Origin: Nomia melanderi
Taxonomy: Eukaryota; Arthropoda; Insecta; Hymenoptera; Halictidae
NCBI RefSeq assembly: GCF_051020985.1
Contig: NW_027475133.1
Coordinates: 744,001-808,000, forward strand
DNA length: 64,000 bases
Direction of reading: 5' to 3'
Position 1 is the first letter of the stretch; every line of letters starts with the position of its first letter. Made by a program: the position numbers and the translations under genes. This document shows positions 11,391 through 24,000 of this stretch, one piece after another. The notes below the pieces were generated by a model, which was not told the DNA's origin, did no database searches, and was given only the letters and a program-made list of their open reading frames with translations.

Positions 11391-14300
11391 GGGAACGACC
11401 TCGGACCACCAGGGGCCGAGAAAACCAGCGTCCCGAGGGCCCGGACACTTAGGGTCAGTGAAAAATTCAATATATATCTGGTGATATCTCGGGTGCTATT
11501 ACAGATAGCGCAATAAATCAAAGTGAATTATCTGCAGGAGGCCCTGGCGCATGAATCTGTGCAACGGGAACGACCTCGGACCACCAGGGGCCGAAAAAAC
11601 CACAGTCTCATGGGGCCGGACACTCAGGGTCAGGGAAAAATCCAATATATATCTGGTGATATCTTGGGTGCTGTTAGAGATAGCGCAATAAACCAAAGTG
11701 AATTATCTGCAGGAGGCCCTGGCGCATGAATCTGTGCAGCGGGAACGACGTCGGACCCGTAGGGGCCGAGAAAATCACCGTCTCATGGGGCCGGACAGTC
11801 AGGGTCAGGGAAAATCCTATATATATCTGGTGATATCTTGGGTGCTATTAGAGATAGCGCAATAAACCAAAGTCAATTATCTGCAGGAGGCCCTGGCGCA
11901 TGAATCTGTGCAACGGGAACGACCTCGGACCACCAGGGGCCGAGAAAACCACCGTCTCATGGGGCTGGACACTCAGGGTGAGGGAAATATCCAATATATA
12001 TCTGGTGATATCTCGGGTGCTATTACAGATAGCGCAATAAATCAAAGTGCATTGTCAGTAGGAGGCCGTGGCGCATGAATCTGGGCAGCGGGAACGACCT
12101 CGGACCACCAGGGGCCGAGAAAACCACAGTCTCATGGGGCCGGATACTCAGGGTCAGGGGAAAATCCAATATATATCTGGTGATATCTCGGGTGCTATTA
12201 CAGATAGCGCAATAAACCAACGCGCAGTGTCTGTAGGAGGCCCTGGCGCATGCATCTGTGCAGCGGGAACGACCTCGGACCACCAGGGGCCGAGAAAACC
12301 ACCGTCTCATGGGGCCGGACACTCAGGGTCGGGGAAAAATCGAATATACATCTGGTGATATCTCGGGTGCTATTAGAGATAGCGCAAAAAAACAAAGTGA
12401 ATTATCTGCAGGAGGCCCTGGCGCATGAATCTGTGCAACGGGAACGACCTCGGACCACCAGGAGCCGAGAAAACCACAGTCTCATGGGGCCGGACACTCA
12501 GCGTCAGGGCAAAATCCAATATATATCGGGTGATATCTCGGGTGCTATTAGAGATAGCGCAATAAGCCAAAGGGAATTATCTGCAGGAGGCCCTGGCGCA
12601 TGCATCTGTGCAGCGGGAACGACCTAGGACCACCAGGGGCCGAGAAAACCACCGTCTCATGGGGCCGGACACTCAGGGTAAGGGAAAAATCCAATATATA
12701 TCCGGTGATATCTCGGGTGCTATTAGAGATAGCGCAATAACCGAAAGTGAATTATCTGCAGGAGGCCCTGGCGCATGCATCTGTGCAGCGGGAACGACCT
12801 CGGACCACCAGGGGCCGAGTAAACTACAGTCTCATGCGGCCGGACACTCAGGGTCTGGGGAAAATCCAATATATATCTGGTGATATCTCGGGTGCTATTA
12901 CAGATAGCGCAATAAACCAAAGTGAATTATCTGCAGGAGGCCCTGGCGCATGAATGTGTGCAGCGGGAACGACCTCGGACCACCAGGAGCCGAGAAAACC
13001 ACCGTCTCATGGGGCCGGACACTCAGGGTCAGGGAAAAATCCAATATATATCTGGTGATATCTCGGGTGCTATTACTGATAGCGCAATAAACCAAAGTGA
13101 GTTATCTGTAGGAGGCCCTGGCGCATGAATCTGTGCAGCGGGAACGACCTCGGACCACCAGGGGCCGAGAAAACCAGCGTCCCGAGGGCCCGGACACTTA
13201 GGGTCAGTGAAAAATTCAATATATATCTGGTGATATCTCGGGTGCTATTACAGATAGCGCAATAAATCAAAGTGAATTATCTGCAGGAGGCCCTGGCGCA
13301 TGAATCTGTGCAACGGGAACGACCTCGGATCACCAGGGGCCGAAAAAACCACAGTCTCATGGGGCCGGACACTCAGGGTCAGGGAAAAATCCAATATATA
13401 TCTGGTGATATCTTGGGTGCTGTTAGAGATAGCGCAATAAACCAAAGTGAATTATCTGCAGGAGGCCCTGGCGCATGAATCTGTGCAGCGGGAACGACGT
13501 CGGACCCGTAGGGGCCGAGAAAATCACCGTCTCATGGGGCCGGACAGTCAGGGTCAGGGAAAATCCTATATATATCTGGTGATATCTTGGGTGCTATTAG
13601 AGATAGCGCAATAAACCAAAGTCAATTATCTGCAGGAGGCCCTGGCGCATGAATCTGTGCAACGGGAACGACCTCGGACCACCAGGGGCCGAGAAAACCA
13701 CCGTCACATGGGGCTGGACACTCAGGGTGAGGGAAATATCCAATATATATCTGGTGATATCTCGGGTGCTATTACAGATAGCGCAATAAATCAAAGTGCA
13801 TTGTCAGTAGGAGGCCGTGGCGCATGAATCTGGGCAGCGGGAACGACCTCGGACCACCAGGGGCCGAGAAAACCACAGTCTCATGGGGCCGGATACTCAG
13901 GGTCAGGGGAAAATCCAATATATATCTGGTGATATCTCGGGTGCTATTACAGATAGCGCAATAAACCAACGCGCAGTGTCTGTAGGAGGCCCTGGCGCAT
14001 GCATCTGTGCAGCGGGAACGACCTCGGACCACCAGGGGCCGAGAAAACCACCGTCTCATGGGGCCGGACACTCAGGGTCGGGGAAAAATCGAATATACAT
14101 CTGGTGATATCTCGGGTGCTATTAGAGATAGCGCAAAAAAACAAAGTGAATTATCTGCAGGAGGCCCTGGCGCATGAATCTGTGCAACGGGAACGACCTC
14201 GGACCACCAGGAGCCGAGAAAACCACAGTCTCATGGGGCCGGACACTCAGCGTCAGGGCAAAATCCAATATATATCGGGTGATATCTCGGGTGCTATTAG

Positions 14301-17300
14301 AGATAGCGCAATAAGCCAAAGGGAATTATCTGCAGGAGGCCCTGGCGCATGCATCTGTGCAGCGGGAACGACCTAGGACCACCAGGGGCCGAGAAAACCA
14401 CCGTCTCATGGGGCCGGACACTCAGGGTAAGGGAAAAATCCAATATATATCCGGTGATATCTCGGGTGCTATTAGAGATAGCGCAATAACCGAAAGTGAA
14501 TTATCTGCAGGAGGCCCTGGCGCATGCATCTGTGCAGCGGGAACGACCTCGGACCACCAGGGGCCGAGAAAACTACAGTCTCATGCGGCCGGACACTCAG
14601 GGTCTGGGGAAAATCCAATATATATCTGGTGATATATCGGGTCCTATTACAGATAGGGAAATAAATCAAAGTGAATTATCTGCAGGAGGCCCTGGCGCAT
14701 GAATCTGTGCAGCGGGAACGACCTCGGTCCACCAGGGGCCGAGAAAACCACCGTCTCATGGGGCTGGACACTCAGGGTGAGGGAAATATCCAATATATAT
14801 CTGGTGATATCTCGGGTGCTATTACAGATAGCGCAATAAACCAAAGTGAATTATCTGCAGGAGGCCCTGGCGCATGAATGTGTGCAGCGGGAACGACCTC
14901 GGACCACCAGGGGCCGAGAAAACCGCAGTCTCATGGGGCCGGACACTCAGGGTCAGGGAAAAATCCAATACATATCTGGTGATATCTCGGGTGCTATTAT
15001 AGATAGCGCAATAAATCAAAGTGAGTTATCTGTAGGAGGCCCTGGCGCATGAATCTGTGCAGCGGGAACGACCTCGGACCACCAGGGGCCGAGAAAACCA
15101 GCGTCCCGGGGGGCCGGACACTTAGGGTCAGTGAAAAATCCAATATATATCTGGTGATATCTCGGGTGCTATTACAGATAGCGCAATAAATCAAAGTGAA
15201 TTATCTGCAGGAGGCCCTGGCGCATGAATCTGTGCAACGGGAACGACCTCGGACCACCAGGGGCCGAGAAAACCACAGTCTCATGGGGCCGGACACTCAG
15301 GGTCAGGGAAAAATCCAATATATATCTGGTGATATCTTGGGTGCTGTTAGAGATAGCGCAATAAATCAAACTGCATTGTCTGTAGGAGGCCCTGGCGCAT
15401 GAATCTGTGCAGCGGGAACGACCTCGGACCACCAGGGGCCGAGAAAACCACAGTCCCATGGGGCCGGACACTCAGGGTGAGGGGAAAATCCAATATATAT
15501 CTGGTGATATCTCGGGTGCTATTAGAGATAGCGCAATAAACCAAAGTGAATTATCTGCAGGAGGCCCTGGCGCATGAATCTGTGCAACGGGAACGACCTC
15601 GGACCACCAGGAGCCGAGAAAACCACAGTCTCATGGGGCCGGACACTCAGCGTCAGGGCAAAATCCAATATATATCTGGTGATATCTCGGGTGCTATTAC
15701 AGATAGCGCAATAAATCAAAGTGCATTGTCAGTAGGAGGCCGTGGCGCATGAATCTGGGCAGCGGGAACGACCTCGGACCACCAGGGGCCGAGAAGACCA
15801 CCGTCTCATGGGGCCGGCCACTCAGGGTCAGGGGAAAATCCAATATATATCTGGTGATATCTCGGGTGCTATTACAGATAGCGCAATAAATCAAAGTGCA
15901 TTGTCTGTAGGAGGCCCTGGCGCATGTATCTGTGCAGCGGGAACGACCTCGGACCACCAGGGGCCGAGAAAACCACAGTCTCATGGGGCCGGATACTCAG
16001 GGTCAGGGGAAAATCCAATATATATCTGGTGATATCTCGGGTGCTATTAGAGATAGCGCAATAAACCAAAGTGAATTATCTGCAGGAGGCCCTGGCGCAT
16101 GAATCTGTGCAACGGGAACGACCTCGGACCACCAGGGGCCGAGAAAACCACCGTCTCATGGGGCTGGACACTCAGGGTGAGGGAAATATCCAATATATAT
16201 CTGGTGATATCTCGGGTGCTATTACAGATAGCGCAATAAATCAAAGTGCATTGTCAGTAGGAGGCCGTGGCGCATGAATCTGGGCAGCGGGAACGACCTC
16301 GGACCACCAGGGGCCGAGAAGACCACCGTCTCATGGGGCCGGCCACTCAGGGTCAGGGGAAAATCCAATATATATCTGGTGATATCTCGGGTGCTATTAG
16401 AGATAGCGCAATAAACCAAAGTCAATTATCTGCAGGAGGCCCTGGCGCATGAATCTGTGCAACGGGAACGACCTCGGACCACCAGGGGCCGAGAAAACCA
16501 CAGTCTCATGGGACCGGACACACAGGGTCAGGGGAAAATCCAATATATATCTGGTGATATCTCGGGTGCTATTACAGATAGCGCAATAAATCAAAGTGCA
16601 TTGTCTGTAGGAGGCCCTGGCGCATGTATCTGTGCAGCGGGAACGACCTCGGACCACCAGGGGCCGAGAAAACCACAGTCTCATGGGGCCGGATACTCAG
16701 GGTCAGGGGAAAATCCAATATATATCTGGTGATATCTCGGGTGCTATTACAGATAGCGCAATAAACCAACGCGCAGTGTCTGTAGGAGGCCCTGGCGCAT
16801 GCATCTGTGCAGCGGGAACGACCTCGGACCACCAGGGGCCGAGAAAACCACCGTCTCATGGGGCCGGACACTCAGGGTCGGGGAAAAATCGAATATACAT
16901 CTGGTGATATCTCGGGTGCTATTAGAGATAGCGCAAAAAAACAAAGTGAATTATCTGCAGGAGGCCCTGGCGCATGAATCTGTGCAACGGGAACGACCTC
17001 GGACCACCAGGAGCCGAGAAAACCACAGTCTCATGGGGCCGGACACTCAGCGTCAGGGCAAAATCCAATATATATCTGGTGATATCTCGGGTGCTATTAG
17101 AGATAGCGCAATAAGCCAAAGGGAATTATCTGCAGGAGGCCCTGGCGCATGCATCTGTGCAGCGGGAACGACCTAGGACCACCAGGGGCCGAGAAAACCA
17201 CCGTCTCATGGGGCCGGACACTCAGGGTAAGGGAAAAATCCAATATATATCCGGTGATATCTCGGGTGCTATTAGAGATAGCGCAATAAGCGAAAGTGAA

Positions 17301-20300
17301 TTATCTGCAGGAGGCCCTGGCGCATGCATCTGTGCAGCGGGAACGACCTCGGACCACCAGGGGCCGAGAAAACTACAGTCTCATGCGGCCGGACACTCAG
17401 GGTCTCGGGGAAAATCCAATATATATCTGGTGATATATCGGGTCCTATTACAGATAGGGAAATAAATCAAAGTGAATTATCTGCAGGAGGCCCTGGCGCA
17501 TGAATCTGTGCAGCGGGAACGACCTCGGTCCACCAGGGGCCGAGAAAACCACCGTCTCATGGGGCTGGACACTCAGGGTGAGGGAAATATCCAATATATA
17601 TCTGGTGATATCTCGGGTGCTATTACAGATAGCGCAATAAACCAAAGTGAATTATCTGCAGGAGGCCCTGGCGCATGAATGTGTGCAGCGGGAACGACCT
17701 CGGACCACCAGGGGCCGAGAAAACCGCAGTCTCATGGGGCCGGACACTCAGGGTCAGGGAAAAATCCAATACATATCTTGTGATATCTCGGGTGCTATTA
17801 TAGATAGCGCAATAAATCAAAGTGAGTTATCTGTAGGAGGCCCTGGCGCATGAATCTGTGCAGCGGGAACGACCTCGGACCACCAGGGGCCGAGAAAACC
17901 AGCGTCCCGGGGGGCCGGACACTTAGGGTCAGTGAAAAATCCAATATATATCTGGTGATATCTCGGGTGCTATTACAGATAGCGCAATAAATCAAAGTGA
18001 ATTATCTGCAGGAGGCCCTGGCGCATGAATCTGTGCAACGGGAACGACCTCGGACCACCAGGGGCCGAAAAAACCACAGTCTCATGGGGCCGGACACTCA
18101 GGGTCAGGGAAAAATCCAATATATATCTGGTGATATCTTGGGTGCTGTTAGAGATAGCGCAATAAATCAAAGTGCATTGTCTGTAGGAGGCCCTGGCGCA
18201 TGAATCTGTGCAGCGGGAACGACCTCGGACCACCAGGGGCCGAGAAAACCACAGTCCCATGGGGCCGGACACTCAGGGTGAGGGGAAAATCCAATATATA
18301 TCTGGTGATATCTCGGGTGCTATTAGAGATAGCGCAATAAACCAAAGTGAATTATCTGCAGGAGGCCCTGGCGCATGAATCTGTGCAACGGGAACGACCT
18401 CGGACCACCAGGAGCCGAGAAAACCACAGTCTCATGGGGCCGGACACTCAGCGTCAGGGCAAAATCCAATATATATCTGGTGATATCTCGGGTGCTATTA
18501 GAGATAGCGCAATAAACCAAAGTGAATTATCTGCAGGAGGCCCTGGCGCATGAATCTGTGCAACGGGAACGACCTCGGACCACCAGGGGCCGAGAAAACC
18601 ACCGTCTCATGGGGCTGGACACTCAGGGTGAGGGAAATATCCAATATATATCTGGTGATATCTCGGGTGCTATTACAGATAGCGCAATAAACCAACGCGC
18701 AGTGTCTGTAGGAGGCCCTGGCGCATGCATCTGTGCAGCGGGAACGACCTCGGACCACCAGGGGCCGAGAAAACCACCGTCTCATGAGGCCGGACACTCA
18801 GGGTCGGGGAAAAATCGAATATACATCTGGTGATATCTCGGGTGCTATTAGAGATAGCGCAAAAAAACAAAGTGAATTATCTGCAGGAAGCCGTGGCGCA
18901 TGATTCTGCGCAGGGGGAACGACCACGGACGACCAGGGTCCGAGAAAACCACCGTCTCATGGGGCCGGACACTCAGGGTCAGGGAAAAATCCATCATATA
19001 TCTGGTGATATATCAGGTGCCATTACAGATAGCGCGATAAATCAAAGTGCATTGTCTGCAGGAGGCCGTGACGCATGAATCTGTGCAGCGGGAACGACCT
19101 CGGACCACCAGGGGCCGAGAAAACCACAGTCACATGGTGCCGAGAAATCAGGGTCAGGCAAAAATCCAATATATATCTGGTGATATCTCGGGTGCTATTA
19201 CAGATAGCGCAATAAACCAACGCGCATTGTCTGTAGGAGGCCATGGCGCATGAATCTGTGCAGCGGGAACGACCTCGGACCACCAGGCGCCGAGAAAACC
19301 ACAGTCTCATGGGGCCGGACACTCAGGGTCAGTGAAAAATCCAATATATATCTGGTGATATCTCGGGTGCTATTAGTGATAGCGCAATAAACCAAAGTGA
19401 ATTGTCTGCAGGAAGCCCTGGCGCATGATTCTGTGCAGCGGGAACGACCTCGGACCACCAGGGGCCGAGAAAATCACCGTCTCATGGGGCCGGACTGTAA
19501 GGGCCAGGGAAAAACCCAATATATATCTGGTGATATCTAGGGTGCTATTAGAGATACCGCAATAAATCAAAGTGCATTGTCTGTAGGAGGCCCTGGCGAA
19601 TGAATCTGTGCTGCAGGAACGACCTCGGACCACCAGGGGCCGAGAAAATTAGTGATATTCGGAATCCGTCACCCAAGGTCATGTAAAAATGCAGCATATA
19701 TCTGGTTATATCTCGGGTGCTATTACAGATAGCGCAATAAATCAAAGTGCATTGTCTGTAGGAGGCCCTGGCGCATGTATCTGTGCAGCGGGAACGACCT
19801 CGGACCACCAGGGGCCGAGAAAATTGGTGATATTCGGAATCCGTCACCCAAGGTCATGTAAAAATGCAGCATATATCTGGTGATATCTCGGGTGCTATTA
19901 CAGATAGCGCAATAAATCAAAGTGCATTGTCTGTAGGAGGCCCTGGCGCAAGAATCTGTGCAGCGGAAACGACCTCGGACCACCAGGGGCCGAGAAAACC
20001 ACAGTCTCATGGGGCCGGACACTCAAGGTCAGGGGAAAATCCAATATATATCTGGTTATATCTCGGGTGCTATTAGAGATAGCGCAATAAACCAAAGTCA
20101 ATTACCTGCAGGAGGCCCTGCCGCATGAATCGGTGCAACGGGAACGACCTCGGACCACCAGGCGCCGAGAAAACCACAGTCTCATGGGGCCGGACACTCA
20201 GGGTCAGTGAAAAATCCAATATATATCTGGTGATATCTCGGGTGCTATTAGTGATAGCGCAATAAACCAAAGTGAATTGTTTGCAAGAGGCCCTGGTGCA

Positions 20301-20490
20301 AGAATCTGTGCAGCGGGAACGACCTCGGATCACCAGGGGCCGAGAAAACCACCATCTCATGGGGCCGGACACTCAGGTTCAGGGGAAAATCCAATATATA
20401 TCTGGTGATATCTCGGGTGCTATTAGAGATAGCGCAATAAACCAAAGTGCATTGTCTGCAGGAAGCCCTGGCGCATGATTCTGTGCAGCG
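11391..20490 (+). repeat. large tandem duplication, copy B (about 52 monomers)
   Basis: Second copy of the 9.6-kb block, immediately following copy A. The junction monomer (about 11340-11480) is a hybrid. Its first part (AGGAAGCCCTGGCGCATGAT) is like the end of the block (compare 20459-20480), and its second part (CCAGCGTCCCGAGG) is like the start (compare about 1801). That is the expected product of unequal homologous exchange. Copy B lacks three monomers present in A. Its junction is at about 18620-18690, where sequence like 8990-9020 runs directly into sequence like 9592 onward. Apart from that, only scattered single-base differences were seen. Confidence 0.9.
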
Positions 20491-21080
20491 GGAACGACCT
20501 CGGACCACCAGGGGCCGAGAAAATCACCGTCTCATGGGGCCGGACTGTAAGGGTCAGGGAAAAACCCAATATATATCTGGTGATATCTAGGGTGCTATTA
20601 GAGATACCGCAATAAATCGAAGTGCATTGTCTGTAGGAGGCCCTGTCGAATGAATCTGTGCTGCAGGAACGACCTCGGACCACCAGGGGCCGAGAAAATT
20701 AGTGATATTCGGAATCCGTCACCCAAGGTCATGTAAAAATGCAGCATATATCTGGTGATATCTCGGGTGCTATTACAGATAGCGCAATAAATCAAAGTGC
20801 ATTGTCTGTAGGAGGCCCTGGCGCATGTATCTGTGCAGCGGGAACGACCTCGGACCACCAGGGGCCGAGAAAATTGGTGATATTCGGAATCCGTCACCCA
20901 AGGTCATGTAAAAATGCAGCATATATCTGGTGATATCTCGGGTGCTATTACAGATAGCGCAATAAATCAAAGTGCATTGTCTGTAGGAGGCCCTGGCGCA
21001 TGAATCTGTGCAGCGGAAACGACCTCGGACCACCAGGGGCCGAGAAAACCACAGTCTCATGGGGCCGGACACTCAAGGTC
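19430..21080 (+). repeat. 6-monomer offset repeat of a four-monomer cassette
   Basis: Sequence at about 19.43-20.03 kb recurs at 20.48-21.08 kb, offset 1,050 bp (six monomers). The cassette starts with a monomer reading CGGACTGTAAGGG and GATATCTAGGGTGC with GATACCGC. It continues with two B-type monomers and ends with one reading GCAGCGGAAACG. The same order is found near 10.36 and 26.11 kb, and in modified or shortened form near 0.93, 22.09, 27.88 and 29.45 kb. Confidence 0.75.
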
Positions 21081-24000
21081 AGGGGAAATCCAATATATAT
21101 CTGGTGATATCTCGGCTGCTATTAGAGATAGCGCAATAAACCAAAGTGAATTATCTGCAGGAGGCCCTGGCGCATGAATCTGTGCAACGGGAACGACCTC
21201 GGACCACCAGGGGCCGAGAAAACCACAGTCTCATGGGGCCGGACACTCAGGGTCAGGGGAAAATCCAATATATATCTGGTGATATCTCGGGTGCTATTAC
21301 AGATAGCGCAATAAATCAAAGTGCATTGTCTGTAGGAGGCCCTGGCGCATGAATCTGTGCAGCGGAAACGACCTCGGACCACCAGGGGCCGAGAAAATCA
21401 CAGTCTCATGGGGCCGGACACTGAAGGTCAGGGGAAAATCCAATATATATCTGGTGATATCTCGGGTGCTATTACAGATAGCGCAATCAACCAACGCGCA
21501 TTGTCTGTAGGAGGCCCTGGCGCATGTATCTGTGCAGCGGGAACGACCTCGGACCGCCAGGGGCCGAGAAAACCACCGTCTCATGGGGCCGGACACTCAG
21601 GGTCGGGGAAAAATCGAATATACATCTGGTGATATCTCGGGTGCTATTAGAGATAGCGCAAAAAACCAATGTGAATTATCTGCAGGAAGCCGTGGCGCAT
21701 GATTCTGCGCAGCGGGAACGACCACGGACGACCAGGGTCCGAGAAAACCACCGTCTCATGGGGCCGGACACTCAGGGTCAGGGAAAAATCCATCATATAT
21801 CTGGTGATATATCAGGTGCCATTAGAGATAGCGCGATAAATCAAAGTGCATTGTCTGCAGGAGGCCCTGACGCATGAATGTGTGCAGCGGGAACGACCTC
21901 GGACCACCAGGGGCCGAGAAAACCACAGTCACATGGGGCCGGACACTCAGGGTCAGGGAAAAATCCATCATATATATCTGGTGATATCTCGGGTGCTATT
22001 AGAGATAGCGCAATAAACCAAAGTGCATTGTCTGCAGGAAGCCCTGGCGCATGATTCTGTGCAGCGGGAACGACCTCGGACCACCAGGGGCCGAGAAAAT
22101 CACCGTCTCATGGGGCCGGACTGTAAGGGTCAGGGAAAAACCCAATATATATCTGGTGATATCTAGGGTGCTATTAGAGATACCGCAATAAATCAAAGTG
22201 CATTGTCTGCAGGAGGCCCTGGCGAATGAATCTGTGCTGCAGGAACGACCTCGGACCACCAGGGGCCGAGAAAATTAGTGTTATTCGGAATCCGTCACCC
22301 AAGGTCATGTAAAAATGCAGCATATATCTGGTGATATCTCGGGTGCTATTACAGATAGCGCAATAAATCAAAGTGCATTGTCTGTAGGAGGCCCTGGCGC
22401 AAGAATCTGTGCAGCGGAAACGACCTCGGACCACCAGGGGCCGAGAAAACCACAGTCTCATGGGGCCGGGCACTCAAGGTCAGGGGAAAATCCAATATAT
22501 ATCTGGTTATATCTCGGGTGCTATTAGAGATAGCGCAATAAACCAAAGTCAATTATCTGCAGGAGGCCCTGGCGCATGAATCTGTGCAACGGGAACGACC
22601 TCGGACCACCAGGGGCCGAGAAAACCACAGTCTCATGGGGCCGGACACTCAGGGTCAATGGGAAAATCCAATATATATCTGGTGATATCTCGGGTGCTAT
22701 TACAGATAGCGCAATAAATCAAAGTGCATTGTCTGTAGGAGGCCCTGGCTCATGCATATGTGCAGCGGGAACGACCTCGGACCACCAGGGGCCGAGATAA
22801 TTAGTGATATTCGGAATCCGTCACCCAAGGTCATGTAAAAATGCAGCATATATCTGGTGATATCTCGGGTGCTATTACAGATAGCGCAATAAATCAAAGT
22901 GCATTGTCTGTAGGAGGCCCTGGCGCATGATTCTGTGCAGCGGGAACGACCTCCGACCACCAGGGGCCGAGAAAATCACCGTCTCATGGGGCCGGACTGT
23001 AAGGGTCAGGGAAAAACCCAATATATATCTGGTGATATATCAGGTGCCATTAGAGATAGCGCGATAAATCAAAGTGCATTGTCTGTAGGAGGCCCTGGCG
23101 ACTGAATCTGTGCAGCAGGAACGACCTCGGACCACCAGGGGCCGAGAAAATTAGTGATATTCGGAATCCGTCACCCAAGGTCATGTAAAAATGCAGCATA
23201 TATCTGGTGATATCTCGGGTGCTATTACAGATAGCGCAATAAATCAAAGTGCATTGTCTGTAGGAGCCCCTGGCGCATGTATCTGTGCAGCGGGAACGAC
23301 CTCGGACCACCAGGGGCCGAGATAATTAGTGATATTCGGAATCCGTCACCCAAGGTCATGTAAAAATGCAGCATATATCTGGTGATATCTCGGGTGCTAT
23401 TACAGATAGCGCAATAAATCAAAGTGCATTGTCTGAAGGAGGCCCTGGCGCATGAATCGGTGCAACGGGAACGACCTCGGACCACCAGGCGCCGAGAAAA
23501 CCACAGTCTCATGGGGCCGGACTCTCAGGGTCAGTGAAAAATCCAATATATATCTGGTGATATCTCGGGTGCTATTAGTGATAGCGCAATAAACCAAAGT
23601 GAATTGTCTGCAAGAGGCCCTGGTGCATGAATCTGTGCAGCGGGAACGACCTCGGATCACCAGGGGCCGAGAAAACCACCATCTCATGGGGCCGGACACT
23701 CAGGTTCAGGGGAAAATCCAATATATATCTGGTGATATCTCGGGTGCTATTAGAGATAGCGCAAAAAAACAAAGTGAATTATCTGCAGGAAGCCGTGGCG
23801 CATGATTCTGCGCAGGGGGAACGACCACGGACGACCAGGGTCCGAGCAAACCACCGTCTCATGGGGCCGAGAACTCAGGGTCAGGCAAAAATCCAATATA
23901 TATCTGGTGATATCTCGGGTGCTATTACAGATAGCGCAATAAACCAACGCGCATTGTCTTTAGGAGGCCATGGCGCATGAATCTGTGCAGCGGGAACGAC

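Noticed and set aside
1770..20490. Large duplications as pure assembly artefacts
   Set aside because: The copies differ by whole-monomer indels (three units in A/B, two in C/D, one in E/F) and substitutions, which argues for real copies. I cannot exclude collapsed or mis-joined haplotypes without reads.
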